A stretch of 64,000 bases of DNA from JBFGFX01 sp965232455 (GTDB lineage: Bacteria; Pseudomonadota; Gammaproteobacteria; Steroidobacterales; Woeseiaceae). The notes beneath the pieces were generated by a model. The model had not been told where the DNA came from and searched no databases. It was given only the letters and a program-made list of their open reading frames with translations. Positions 1 to 8,391 of this stretch are shown piece after piece; position 1 is the first letter of the stretch; each line of letters begins with the position of its first letter. Position numbers and translations under genes: made by a program. The stretch spans positions 1,798,001-1,862,000 of the forward strand of contig OZ246981.1 in NCBI GenBank assembly GCA_965232455.1, written 5' to 3'.

Positions 1-1715
1 TCCGTGCGCCCGGGTGCCTCACCCAGCCAGAACGGCAGGTTGGGCGTCTCACCCTTGGCGTCCGCGACGTATACCTTGCCCTGTTCGATCTTCAGAATCC
101 GGTACGACGTGTTCCCGAGCTGAAAGATCGCGCCGGGCATGGACTCGAACGCGAAATCCTCGTTCAGGGTGCCCACCTTCAGGCTTTCGGGCAAAAGCAC
201 CACTTCATAATCGAATTGATCGGCGATCGCGCCGCCGTTGGTGACTGCGGTCAGCTTGGCGCCGCGTCGCGCGCGCAGCCGCCCGTTGACGGCGTCGTGG
301 TGGAGATAGGCGCCGCGCCTGCCCCGCCGAGTCGAAAACCCGTGCGACAGCATGCGGATGACGTCGTCAAAACTCTCCCGGCTCAGATTCCTGTAGGGCC
401 AGGCGCGCCGGAAGGTCCGAAACAACGCCTCTTCCTCCCATTCCTCCCGGCCGGCGACCTCGGCGACGATCTGTTGCGAGAGCACGTCCAGCGGCTGCGA
501 CGGAACGCGGATTCTGTCGAGTTCGCCCGCCTCCGCCGCGTGCAACAGCGCGGTGCATTCGACCAGATCGTCCCTGGACAGCGGAAACAGCCGGCCGACC
601 GGCGTCGCGCCAACCGAATGACCGGAACGGCCGACGCGTTGCAGGAAAGCGGCGATGGAGCGCGGCGTGCTGAGTTGACACACGAGATCGACGTCGCCGA
701 TGTCGATGCCCAGTTCCAGCGAGGCCGTGGCAATCAGGCACTTGAGTTTGCCGGCTTTGAGCCGCTGCTCGGCGTGCAAACGGTGTTCCTTGGCCAGCGA
801 ACCGTGATGCGACGTCACGTTTTCCTCGCCGATGCGTTCTCCAATGTGCTTCGCGGCACGCTCGGCCAGTCGGCGGGTATTGACGAATATCAGCGTGGTA
901 TTGTGTTCGTTGACGAGTTCGGTCAATCGATCGTAGAGCTCCTCCCAGACCTCGTTCGCCATGATGGCTTCCAGCGGTGAATTGGGAATCTCCAGCGCCA
1001 GATCGCGCTCGCGCACGTGGCCCGTGTCGATGATGTTGCAGTGCTCCTCGCCGTTGCCGCGACAGCCCACCAGGAAATTCGCCATCGTTTCGATGGGTTT
1101 TTGCGTGGCGGAGCAGGCAACCCGCGTAAGTTTGCGTGGAGTCAGTGCGTCAAGCCGTTCCAGCGACAGGCTCAGATGGGAACCGCGTTTGCTGCCGGCC
1201 AGCGCATGGATCTCATCGACGATCACGGTGCGCACCGTCCGCAGCATGTTGCGACCCGAATCACTGGTCAGCAGTATGTAGGCCGATTCGGGCGTCGTGG
1301 CCAGAATGTGCGGCGGTACCTTTGCGGCCCGCTGCCGTTCCGACTGCGGGGTGTCGCCGGTACGTACCCAGGCTCGGATCTCCACGTCGGGCAGACCCTG
1401 TTCCAACAGGCAATCACGAATGCCAACCAGGGGCAGCTGCAGGTTCTTTTGAATGTCGTTGGAAAGCGCCTTTAGCGGGGAGACGTAGAGCACCCGCGTT
1501 TCATCGGGCAGGCCCCTTTCCAGCCCTTCCTTGATCAGGGCGTCGATGCTCGCCATGAAAGCGGCGAGCGTTTTGCCCGACCCCGTCGGGGCCGCCAGCA
1601 GCGTGTGCTCGCCTTTCGCGATTGCCGGCCAGGACGCAGTCTGAACCGCCGTAGGTTCCGGGAAGTTTCTTTTAAACCAGTCGCTTACGGCTGGATGGAA
1701 AGACTGCAGGGCCAT
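1..1715 (-). CDS. lhr: Lhr-type ATP-dependent DEAD/H helicase, C-terminus beyond window
   Basis: The frame runs open from an ATG at 1715 to the window edge, so about 571 N-terminal residues are visible and the 3' end is missing. The start MALQSFHPAVSDWF and the motif order are typical of the Lhr superfamily-2 helicases: Q-motif region (PTAVQ), Walker A APTGSGKT near residue 45, DEIH box, SATQ motif III, and the second RecA domain ending in QRVGRSGH. Known Lhr proteins are 3'-5' helicases linked to DNA repair. The full length, and whether the large Lhr C-terminal domain is present, cannot be seen here. A LexA-like box lies 40 nt upstream, which points to SOS control. The ribosome binding site is weak. 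Confidence 0.9.
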   Translation of the reverse strand, partial: MALQSFHPAVSDWFKRNFPEPTAVQTASWPAIAKGEHTLLAAPTGSGKTLAAFMASIDALIKEGLERGLPDETRVLYVSPLKALSNDIQKNLQLPLVGIRDCLLEQGLPDVEIRAWVRTGDTPQSERQRAAKVPPHILATTPESAYILLTSDSGRNMLRTVRTVIVDEIHALAGSKRGSHLSLSLERLDALTPRKLTRVACSATQKPIETMANFLVGCRGNGEEHCNIIDTGHVRERDLALEIPNSPLEAIMANEVWEELYDRLTELVNEHNTTLIFVNTRRLAERAAKHIGERIGEENVTSHHGSLAKEHRLHAEQRLKAGKLKCLIATASLELGIDIGDVDLVCQLSTPRSIAAFLQRVGRSGHSVGATPVGRLFPLSRDDLVECTALLHAAEAGELDRIRVPSQPLDVLSQQIVAEVAGREEWEEEALFRTFRRAWPYRNLSRESFDDVIRMLSHGFSTRRGRRGAYLHHDAVNGRLRARRGAKLTAVTNGGAIADQFDYEVVLLPESLKVGTLNEDFAFESMPGAIFQLGNTSYRILKIEQGKVYVADAKGETPNLPFWLGEAPGRT

Positions 1716-1741
1716 TGGGGTCCGTATCGGCGTTTTTCGGC

Positions 1742-1770
1742 ACTATACCATGGACTGTATGGATATACAG
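1742..1770 (-). promoter_or_regulatory. LexA (SOS) box overlapping the lhr promoter
   Basis: Positions 1755-1770 read CTGTATGGATATACAG, a CTGT-N8-ACAG palindrome. On the minus strand it is CTGTATATCCATACAG, matching 14 of 16 bases of the E. coli LexA consensus CTGTATATATATACAG. A TATAGT -10 candidate lies at 1742-1747 on the minus strand. Its -35 hexamer, 17 nt away, would be CTGTAT inside the box, so LexA binding would block the promoter. The only gene it can serve in this direction is the helicase starting at 1715. Confidence 0.7.
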
Positions 1771-1802
1771 GCCGCAAGGCAGCTTACCCGCTATGGCCCT
1801 GC

Positions 1803-2216
1803 TCACCGCCATAACGCCAAAATGAGCGAAATCGCCAGAATCATCACCGTCTGGCTTCCATAAGCGATGAAAAAAACCCGCCAGCGTTTCAGAAACGCCT
1901 GGCCGGGCAGCCCGGTCGCCACGCACAGGCCGACCGCCAGAAAAAGCCCCAGACCCAGCGCACTTCCCGCCGACTCGATGGACAGCGCCTGCTGCAGACT
2001 CGCGATACTCACCGCCAGAACGAGCGTACAGAGAAGGCCGATCCCGTAGGTGTAGCCAGGCACTTCCTTCGTGTGCTGCTGCCTGCTGGTAGCGCCGTAT
2101 TCCGCGGCCCAGGGCTCGCCGAACAGAACCGTGAACCAGACGGTGGAGATGAGCTGGCCGGCGACGACGCTGGCGAGCACGGCAAGCCAATTAAACGACG
2201 TAAGATCGAATGCCAT
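1803..2216 (-). CDS. DUF1761 family membrane protein
   Basis: This 137-residue protein has four predicted membrane helices (about residues 8-30, 55-75, 83-103 and 115-136) with a short polar loop between helices one and two. That is the layout of the DUF1761 family, whose function is unknown. A G-rich ribosome binding site (GGGGGA) precedes the ATG. It lies between the XRE regulator and the SOS-controlled helicase, all on the minus strand, but the gaps suggest separate transcription. The family call rests on overall pattern, so the function remains open. Confidence 0.75.
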   Translation of the reverse strand: MAFDLTSFNWLAVLASVVAGQLISTVWFTVLFGEPWAAEYGATSRQQHTKEVPGYTYGIGLLCTLVLAVSIASLQQALSIESAGSALGLGLFLAVGLCVATGLPGQAFLKRWRVFFIAYGSQTVMILAISLILALWR

Positions 2217-2367
2217 TGGACTGTCCCCCGTTCTTATTGTGATGGCATGGACGAACGCTCGATCCTACCAGCTTCCCCGACCGCCATGTCCGACGGAACA
2301 GTTCGTTGGGGAATATGGGAGACGCGAACGGGCCGGTGAATCGGCGATGCCTACGGAATGCCGCGTT

Positions 2368-3930
2368 TCACGAGCCGGCTTCTTCCAGGAGTGTCGCCCG
2401 AATACTGTCGAGCTGCCGCGGCTGCCTGGGTTTCGCTCTCCCCAAACAGTGCTTGTCACGCGGACAGTTCGAGCTGCGTTGACAGATAATCGTCGCGTCC
2501 CTCGACGCGCCTTCCGCGATCCAGCCGATGTTCAGTATTTTGCCGATGCTCTCGAGCTGTCTGCGTGCCTCGGCAGGAATCGGCGCGGAACCGCCGCCGC
2601 GATTGCAGCTCTTCTCGATCATGTCGATCGTCCGCATCGGATCGACGTTCTGCGCGAGCAGCGCGGGCGACAAATCGACCCCGGCGCAGAGTACGTGCTG
2701 ATTGCCGGCTGCGTCTTTGCTGCGAACCGACTCACAGCAATACAGACGCTTGTCGTCTCCGCTTCGCAGCACCGATATCTGCGCCGACGGCCTCGAGGAA
2801 CGCGTGTTGAGCATGCGGAACACCGCCCAGTGCTGGCAAGGATCCGAGATCATCGTCATGTTGCCCCAGGGCAGCGGGATCCCGTTGCCGCGATAAACGG
2901 CACGCAGGTTGCCGGGCGGGTAAGCGTCGAAGTAATGCCAGTGCGGATACGGGGACACGCTGGACATACGGCGCATGACCAGCGCCGTCGTCAGATCGAC
3001 CCTGCCGCCGGCGTCGATCGCATGAGAATGCCGCGCAAGAAACTGGCGGAACGGGGTTTTTGGCGCCAGCAACGCGGCCGCGAAATAGCTGCACTCGAAA
3101 TCGCGCCACGCATACAGGATATCCTTTGCATCCAGAGTCGGCGAATCGGCTTCACTACGCCGGCTCGAAACGCGGCCACCCGAAACCTGAAACGTCCGCG
3201 CACCGTCACCGTCGTGCAGAACTTTATGCGCGATCTGGTTGGCAAGATCGTATTTGAGACGCGCCGGATTTTCCTCGAGTATCCGGTTGAGACAGACTTT
3301 GTTTGGCGCATCGAAGAACGAGCGCACCAGCGTATTCAACGGTCTTTCGGACTCTCTCCTGTCTTTGAAAGCCGAGTTGTCAAACCATCGAATTTCGATG
3401 CCCAGCCTTTTTGCGATGTCGAAGACGCCGTCGACGTGCAACGGAAACCGTTTGCCGCCGACGCTTTCAGCAGCCCTCTCCAGATCCGGAAAACGATTGC
3501 GGTTCGATTCCTGATGCGCCCGAATCAACAGATGGGCGAATTGGCGGCCGGTGGTGCCGGTCTGCGCAAGAAGCTCCGGGATCGCGAGCTGTAGCAGCGA
3601 CTCCGAGAACAGGAACCCGGGCTCCAGCGGCATGCCGCCGATTGCCGCCGCGGGAGCGGTATCGATCACCGCCTCTTCGAGCGTCTCGTCGAAAAACCAG
3701 GCGGTTTCCTTTTGGAAAATGTCGGCGATGATCTCGAGCAGCCGTTCGGAGGGAACGCGTTTGCCGTTTTCGATCATCGAGAGATAGGAAACCGAAGGCC
3801 CGGCTTCGGCGTCGATCTGAATGCAACGAACCGACAGGTCCTCGAGCGTGAGGCGGTTGCGCTTGCGTAAGCTCTTGATTTTAGTGCCTAGAAAGTGCGC
3901 CTTTCGCCGCAGTCCCCGCTTGCCGGTCAT
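2368..3930 (-). CDS. XRE-family regulator with IrrE/ImmA-like and DUF2083-type domains (ScfR/RamB-like)
   Basis: This 520-residue cytoplasmic transcription factor has an N-terminal XRE helix-turn-helix (about residues 15-75, with SYLSMIENGKRVPS). A central IrrE/ImmA-like domain follows (about 150-260), then a long C-terminal region rich in cysteines, including CQRSSNCPRDKHC near the end. This architecture is that of the short-chain fatty-acyl regulators, which include RamB, a controller of glyoxylate-cycle and acetate genes. It is divergent from isocitrate lyase, which fits control of aceA. The zinc-protease motif is degenerate: HKVLH at residues 235-239 instead of HExxH. The long plus-strand frame opposite it is a shadow. 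Confidence 0.88.
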   Translation of the reverse strand: MTGKRGLRRKAHFLGTKIKSLRKRNRLTLEDLSVRCIQIDAEAGPSVSYLSMIENGKRVPSERLLEIIADIFQKETAWFFDETLEEAVIDTAPAAAIGGMPLEPGFLFSESLLQLAIPELLAQTGTTGRQFAHLLIRAHQESNRNRFPDLERAAESVGGKRFPLHVDGVFDIAKRLGIEIRWFDNSAFKDRRESERPLNTLVRSFFDAPNKVCLNRILEENPARLKYDLANQIAHKVLHDGDGARTFQVSGGRVSSRRSEADSPTLDAKDILYAWRDFECSYFAAALLAPKTPFRQFLARHSHAIDAGGRVDLTTALVMRRMSSVSPYPHWHYFDAYPPGNLRAVYRGNGIPLPWGNMTMISDPCQHWAVFRMLNTRSSRPSAQISVLRSGDDKRLYCCESVRSKDAAGNQHVLCAGVDLSPALLAQNVDPMRTIDMIEKSCNRGGGSAPIPAEARRQLESIGKILNIGWIAEGASRDATIICQRSSNCPRDKHCLGRAKPRQPRQLDSIRATLLEEAGS

Positions 3931-3940
3931 GTCGCGCCCC

Positions 3941-4024
3941 TTTGTAAAATTAACACTGTGAAATTTCTTTTGTGAAATTCAATAAAACCTGCCGCTAGTA
4001 TAGCCGCTGAAACGCAAATTTCAC
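3941..4024. promoter_or_regulatory. Repeated GTGAAATT elements between the ScfR-like regulator and aceA (candidate operators)
   Basis: The 131-bp intergenic region is AT-rich compared with its surroundings. It carries TTTGTAAAATT at 3941, TGTGAAATTTC at 3957-3967, TGTGAAATTC at 3971-3980 and an inverted copy GCAAATTTCAC at 4014-4024. Such spaced near-identical elements between a regulator and its divergent target are typical operator arrays. The GCAAA half resembles published RamB-type sites. Binding by the neighbouring XRE protein is inferred. Confidence 0.55.
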
Positions 4025-4061
4025 CGCTTTCCGTAGGCAAACGGATCCAAGGGAGATGGTC

Positions 4062-5342
4062 ATGACACGACAGGAGCAGATCGACAGGCTGGAAGCAGAC
4101 TGGGCAGACAGCCCGCGCTGGAAAAACGTCACCCGCAACTACAGCGCCGCAGACGTTGTGAAGCTTCGTGGCAGCGTGCAAATCGAGCACACGCTCGCCC
4201 GCCTGGGCGCCGAGAAGTTCTGGCGTCTCGTCAACCGGCAGGAGCCGGTATGCGGACTTGGCGCCCTGACCGGCAACCAGGCGATCCAGGAAGTCCAGGC
4301 CGGCCTCAAAGCCATTTATTGCTCGGGTTGGCAGGTTGCCGGCGACGGTAACAGCGCCGGCGAAATGTATCCGGACCAGAGCCTGTATCCCGTGGACTCC
4401 GTGCCCAAGATGGTCGAGCGCATCAACAACGCGTTCATCCGCACGGACGAGATCCACGCCTTGAACGGCGACGCGAGCATCGACTGGTTTGCGCCAATAA
4501 TCGCCGACGCCGAAGCAGGGTTCGGAGGCAATCTCAACGCGTTCGAGCTGATGAAAAACATGATCCGCGCCGGGGCGGCCGGCGTCCATTTCGAGGACCA
4601 GCTGTCGTCTGCAAAAAAGTGCGGCCACATGGGTGGCAAGGTCCTGGTACCGACACACGAGGCCGTCGCCAAACTCAACGCCGCACGGCTTGCTGCCGAC
4701 GTTTGCGGCGTACCCACGGTCCTGATCGCGCGCACCGACGCCGATGCCGCCAATCTGATCACGTCCGATTCCGACGAGCGCGACCGCCCGTTCATCACCG
4801 ACACCCGCACGCCGGAAGGTTTTTACCAAACCCGCGCCGGTCTCGACCAGGCGATCGCGCGCGGTCTTGCATACGCTCCGTTCGCCGACCTGCTCTGGTG
4901 CGAAACCTCGAAGCCGGATCTCGACCAGGCGCGCCGTTTCGCGGACGCAATCCACGCCCGGTATCCGGATCAGCTGCTCGCCTACAACTGCTCGCCCTCG
5001 TTCAACTGGAAAGCGAACCTGGACGACGAGACGATGAAAACCTTTCGCGAGGAACTCGGGAAGATGGGTTACAAGTTTCAGTTCATCACGCTAGCGGGCT
5101 GGCATGCGCTTAACTCGAGCATGTTCGAGCTGAGCCGAGCCTACAAGAAAGACGGCATGTATGCCTATTCGCAGCTGCAGGAACGGGAGTTCGCGGACGA
5201 GCAGCACGGGTTCCGCGCGGCCAAGCACCAGTCTTTCGTCGGCGCGGGTTATTTCGATGCCGTACAGAACACGATCATGGACGGGCTGTCGTCGACCACC
5301 GCGTTGTCCGGCAGCACCGAGGAAGAACAGTTCGTTGCGTAA
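4062..5342 (+). CDS. aceA: Isocitrate lyase
   Basis: Isocitrate lyase splits isocitrate into succinate and glyoxylate, the first step of the glyoxylate shunt, in the cytoplasm as a tetramer. The signature KKCGHMGGK sits near residue 186 and includes the catalytic Cys. Length (426 residues) matches the bacterial AceA family. Two in-frame ATGs occur at 4056 and 4062. I chose 4062 because AAGGGAG at 4049-4055 then lies at a normal 6-nt distance. It probably answers to the divergent ScfR-like regulator. No malate synthase gene follows, so the second shunt enzyme must be encoded elsewhere. Confidence 0.97.
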   Translation: MTRQEQIDRLEADWADSPRWKNVTRNYSAADVVKLRGSVQIEHTLARLGAEKFWRLVNRQEPVCGLGALTGNQAIQEVQAGLKAIYCSGWQVAGDGNSAGEMYPDQSLYPVDSVPKMVERINNAFIRTDEIHALNGDASIDWFAPIIADAEAGFGGNLNAFELMKNMIRAGAAGVHFEDQLSSAKKCGHMGGKVLVPTHEAVAKLNAARLAADVCGVPTVLIARTDADAANLITSDSDERDRPFITDTRTPEGFYQTRAGLDQAIARGLAYAPFADLLWCETSKPDLDQARRFADAIHARYPDQLLAYNCSPSFNWKANLDDETMKTFREELGKMGYKFQFITLAGWHALNSSMFELSRAYKKDGMYAYSQLQEREFADEQHGFRAAKHQSFVGAGYFDAVQNTIMDGLSSTTALSGSTEEEQFVA

Positions 5343-5375
5343 CACCCGTGTGAAAACACTCATGGAGACAAAACG

Positions 5376-5864
5376 ATGTCCACACCAGCCACAACAGGTC
5401 ATTTACTCGATCGCTTCATCCCCCTGAGAAATGCAAGCCATTCGGACGTCCTGCGGTATTCAATCGAAATCCCGATGCGTTACTGCGAGTGTTCCGCCTT
5501 ACTGGCAAATGGCAGAAGGGCTGCACTTTTGAATCCACGTGCGTTTGTGGGATGGTCATGCAGCGGTCGGGACCGGTCCTACCTGTTCCTTAGCGGGGAC
5601 AAGCTGGTTGAACTGAGATCGCATGCCCAGGAGGATTCGACCAACCGCGATCTGCCCGTGCACCTGGGAAGATTCTCCGTCCGGCAGCTGGATCAGGTAC
5701 AAACCGTTCCGATGCCCCAGGGATGCAAAGATCGCCGAACGTTCACCGGCGTCGACGGCGGTCTTTTTGTCCTTGACTCCGACCGCATCGGTCCGGCTTA
5801 CGTGCCGCCGGACCGAATCCCGGACAGTGACTACGGGCAGCGCTTCGGGGCGACCGCGGGTTAA
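5376..5864 (+). CDS. Hypothetical protein, 162 residues, downstream of aceA
   Basis: I do not recognise this protein. It starts 33 nt after aceA behind GGAGAC, so it may be co-transcribed. It has no signal peptide or membrane helix and looks soluble, with scattered cysteines (YCECS near residue 38) and a proline-rich C-terminus (YVPPDRIPDSDY). A strong hairpin just after its stop supports its being the last gene of an aceA transcript. That it is a real gene is likely but not certain. No function can be assigned. Confidence 0.55.
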   Translation: MSTPATTGHLLDRFIPLRNASHSDVLRYSIEIPMRYCECSALLANGRRAALLNPRAFVGWSCSGRDRSYLFLSGDKLVELRSHAQEDSTNRDLPVHLGRFSVRQLDQVQTVPMPQGCKDRRTFTGVDGGLFVLDSDRIGPAYVPPDRIPDSDYGQRFGATAG

Positions 5865-5885
5865 AATCCGCCCGAGGTAGGAGTT

Positions 5886-5912
5886 GCAAGGCCGTCAACT
5901 CGACGGCCTTGC
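5886..5912. terminator. Perfect 11-bp hairpin between convergent genes
   Basis: GCAAGGCCGTC at 5886-5896 pairs with GACGGCCTTGC at 5902-5912 around the loop AACTC. A second, weaker stem (CTTCGCA at 5933-5939 with TGCGAAG at 5946-5952) follows. There is no T-run on the plus side. Lying between a plus-strand and a minus-strand gene, it can serve as a bidirectional terminator. Confidence 0.6.
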
Positions 5913-5955
5913 CAGTCGTTGGCCGGGAAACACTTCGCAAGGCAGTGCGAAGCGG

Positions 5956-6396
5956 TTATTGCGCGCGCGGCTGCGTTCCGCCGAACCGATATCCGGCCCC
6001 GGCATTGCCCGGCCGGGCGACTCGCAGCGCTCCGGGACCGAGCAGCACCTGAACCGCACACGCGACCGCCAGGAACAAAGGGTACTCCCAACCTCCGCCT
6101 TCGTTGGTGAAGAGCCACCCCGCGCCGCCGTGCGTCCAGGCAGCGCCTAGCGCGATGACGGCCAACGCCGCGGCCGATTCGCGGACACGGACGCCGAGAA
6201 TCAGCAAGACCCCGCCAATCGCCTCTACCGCCAGCACCGCATAGGCGGACACACCGGGCAGACCGATCGACTGGAAAAAGCCTACGGTGCCGGGCAACGT
6301 GAAAACAAATACTTTCAGATACACGCTGTGTAACAAAAAGACGATACCCAGCGCCACTCTCAGGAGGGTCGGGCCATACGATTGATAACGTTCCAT
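5956..6396 (-). CDS. DoxX family membrane protein
   Basis: This small integral membrane protein has four hydrophobic helices and the DoxX-type start (YGPTLLRVALGIVFLLHSVY), followed by a G-rich second helix (AVEAIGGVLLILGV). I start it at the ATG at 6396 (MERYQ, 146 residues) because AAGGAG lies 7 nt upstream. The longer frame to 6444 adds a non-conserved leader. DoxX proteins are poorly understood and some act in thiol or redox stress. It is divergent from a LysR regulator, the usual layout for a regulator and its target. Confidence 0.82.
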   Translation of the reverse strand: MERYQSYGPTLLRVALGIVFLLHSVYLKVFVFTLPGTVGFFQSIGLPGVSAYAVLAVEAIGGVLLILGVRVRESAAALAVIALGAAWTHGGAGWLFTNEGGGWEYPLFLAVACAVQVLLGPGALRVARPGNAGAGYRFGGTQPRAQ

Positions 6397-6437
6397 CTGG
6401 ATGCTCCTTCGGATTGTGAACGAATGGAGCCGCCAGC

Positions 6438-6499
6438 TTGACATATGCTTATCCGCAAGTTAATTATCTATATTTGCACTTTTCATTTGCAGATTTGCA
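6438..6499 (+). promoter_or_regulatory. LysR-gene promoter with three ATTTGCA direct repeats
   Basis: TTGACA at 6438-6443 and TAATTA at 6461-6466 are separated by 17 nt, a good sigma-70 promoter toward the LysR gene. Downstream, ATTTGCA occurs three times at 6472, 6485 and 6493, ending just before the GTG start at 6503. These repeats could be the regulator's own binding sites or another repressor's operator. Confidence 0.5.
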
Positions 6500-6502
6500 A
6501 AC

Positions 6503-7351
6503 GTGAACTGGAACGACCTGAAAGTTTTCCTCGCGATCGCCGGCTCGGGGTCGCTTGCCGGGGCCGCGGCCAAGCTCCGGCATAATCACTCGACGATCTT
6601 CCGTCGACTCAATGCCCTGGAAAACGACCTCGACACCCGGCTCTTCGACCGCTTTCCGACCGGTTATGCGTTGACGCCGGCGGGCGAACGCATGCTCGAA
6701 CTTGCGGATCAGGCGGACGACGCGATCCAGTCGATAGAGAGGGAGATCGCCGGCCGCGATCTCGCCCCGCGCGGCACGGTGCGAATTACCGCCGCGCCGA
6801 ACATCGCGCGGACCATTGTCCCGCGAGCGCTGAAAACCCTGCGCAAAACACACCCGCTGATCGTCGTCGAAACCTCGGTCGGCGACGGCGACTACGACCT
6901 CAACCGCCGCGAAGCCGACATTGCGCTGCGAGCAACGAACACACCGCCCGGACATCTCATCGGGCGCAAGCTGATGCAGCTCGACTGGTGGGTGTGTGGC
7001 GCCACATCGGCCCGGACACGGCCCCCCGGACCCGATGCACTGCATGACTCCGCGCTGATCGGCGCCGATCACTCGCTGTTGCATTTGCCGGTCTTCCAGT
7101 GGCTCGAATCGAATTATGAGCGGCAGATCGTCGCGAGAGCCAACGATCTCTCAACGATGGCTTCTCTTGCGAAGATCGGAATAGGCCTTGCAATGCTGCC
7201 TTCGGATCAACGTGAAATGAGGCTACGCAGGCTGTTCAAGATTCCGGAGTTTGAAGGAGAACTCTGGCTGTTGACGCACCCGGATCTCCGCAACGTCCGA
7301 AGAATCGAGGTCGTCTGGGAAGCGCTCGCCGAAGCGGTCGAGATATCCTGA
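6503..7351 (+). CDS. LysR family transcriptional regulator
   Basis: This 282-residue LysR-type regulator has an N-terminal winged HTH (residues 1-60, starting MNWNDLKVFLAIAGSGSLAGAAAKL) and an effector-binding domain from about residue 85 (RGTVRITAAPNIA). It starts at GTG 6503 with no evident Shine-Dalgarno sequence, so translation initiation may be weak or non-canonical. The effector is unknown. The divergent DoxX gene is the likeliest target. The gene ends 13 nt before the stop of the convergent RES toxin gene. Confidence 0.92.
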   Translation: MNWNDLKVFLAIAGSGSLAGAAAKLRHNHSTIFRRLNALENDLDTRLFDRFPTGYALTPAGERMLELADQADDAIQSIEREIAGRDLAPRGTVRITAAPNIARTIVPRALKTLRKTHPLIVVETSVGDGDYDLNRREADIALRATNTPPGHLIGRKLMQLDWWVCGATSARTRPPGPDALHDSALIGADHSLLHLPVFQWLESNYERQIVARANDLSTMASLAKIGIGLAMLPSDQREMRLRRLFKIPEFEGELWLLTHPDLRNVRRIEVVWEALAEAVEIS

Positions 7352-7364
7352 AGAAATACCCGTG

Positions 7365-7922
7365 TCACCCCCAGTACCAGGCGTCAAACGCCAAAGTTTC
7401 CGCGTGTTTGGCCCGGCTTCGGGCGCTCGCGGGAAACCAGGCCAATTCCCGCCCCGCCCCGTCGCGGGTCTGCGCGGACCGGGATCGAACGCCGCGAAGG
7501 CCGGCCGTTTTCGCTTCCAGGCCGATGGGCTGACAGCGCTCGCGGGGCACCAGGCGGCCCTTACCGTCGAACGGATACGTTCGCGGTAGACCCGCGGCGC
7601 GGATGCCCTTTTTGCTGTGTGCGTCGCAAACCTCCTGCCGGCGCGGCAGCGTGGCGCCGACCAGCACAGGGCCCGTGTCGTTGCGCAAATCTTCGGGTTC
7701 GTAGGGCCAATCGGCAATGAATGCGCGCAGGTTGAGCCTTGCCGTTACCGCATCTTCGTTGAAGTATAACGTGGCAAAGCTGTTCGGTGGATTCCAGCGG
7801 CCGCCCAACCGTCTCGCAAAATTCGGGTCCAGGGGATTGGACCACGCCGGACTGGCAATGCGCCACCATACCCAGCGGTCGGGGAGCGGCTCAACCTCAA
7901 AAGCACGACTACGAGTGCGCAC
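7365..7922 (-). CDS. RES-domain toxin of a RES/Xre toxin-antitoxin pair
   Basis: The protein carries WWRIASP, then GGRWNPP and LYFNED, the layout of the RES domain. Known RES toxins (such as MbcT and ParT) attack NAD+ or other nucleotides. The gene directly follows, and overlaps by 14 nt, an Xre/MbcA-type antitoxin. I chose the GTG at 7922 as start because the reading frame further upstream (to 7973) lies wholly inside the antitoxin gene. Translation is probably coupled. The Glu that usually follows the LYF segment appears replaced (TARLNL), so activity is not certain. Confidence 0.75.
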   Translation of the reverse strand: MRTRSRAFEVEPLPDRWVWWRIASPAWSNPLDPNFARRLGGRWNPPNSFATLYFNEDAVTARLNLRAFIADWPYEPEDLRNDTGPVLVGATLPRRQEVCDAHSKKGIRAAGLPRTYPFDGKGRLVPRERCQPIGLEAKTAGLRGVRSRSAQTRDGAGRELAWFPASARSRAKHAETLAFDAWYWG

Positions 7923-8370
7923 GCTCGAACGCGAACATGTCGCGGCAGGCCTGCAGCACTCCTGCAGTCTCACCCGAAGACAATAAATCCAGCAGCGATT
8001 GACCGCCCAGGGCCGGTATGGCCCGGCGCACCACGGCCGGGATACGGTCGCGTTTCAAATGATGCACCAGCAAATCGGTGGCCGCCGCAAGATTGGCTAC
8101 CGCTTCGGCACGTTCGCCCGGCACGCCCTGCTCGATCCATTTGTTGAGCGCCTGCCGGCTTACACCAAACAGCCGGGCAGCCTGCGATTGATTCAAATCC
8201 CACACCGCCAGCGTTCGCGAAAGTGACTGGCCGGCGCGGCGCCGATCCAGATGTTCGGTGAATACGTCCAGCCAACCGGCTCGACGATGCTGCGAAGCAA
8301 CCAGCCGCTCCGCCGCTTCGCGCGCATCGAGTTTGGCAACGTCGTCGATCAATTTGGTAGCGGCACTCAT
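7909..8370 (-). CDS. Xre/MbcA/ParS-type antitoxin of the RES toxin
   Basis: This 153-residue protein has a helix-turn-helix in the middle (SLSRTLAVWDLNQSQAARLF, then GVSRQALNKWIEQG). Its C-terminal helical region (LLDLLSSGETAGVLQACRDM) matches the toxin-binding domain of RES antitoxins. The start at 8370 is set by GGAGG 7 nt upstream. The longer frame to 8412 runs through the promoter repeats. The antitoxin presumably neutralises the RES protein and represses the shared promoter through the tandem 17-bp repeats upstream. Confidence 0.85.
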   Translation of the reverse strand: MSAATKLIDDVAKLDAREAAERLVASQHRRAGWLDVFTEHLDRRRAGQSLSRTLAVWDLNQSQAARLFGVSRQALNKWIEQGVPGERAEAVANLAAATDLLVHHLKRDRIPAVVRRAIPALGGQSLLDLLSSGETAGVLQACRDMFAFERAHS

Positions 8371-8391
8371 CAGGCATCCTCCAGCTGCACT

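Noticed and set aside
216..1534. Several plus-strand frames across the first 1.5 kb
   Set aside because: All oppose the uninterrupted Lhr helicase frame, which runs off the window edge and shows all helicase motifs.
2071..3594. 507-residue plus-strand frame
   Set aside because: Antisense to the XRE regulator, which has clear HTH and IrrE features; Arg-rich and without any domain.
3927..4955. 342-residue minus-strand frame
   Set aside because: Antisense shadow of isocitrate lyase and also overlaps the regulator start.
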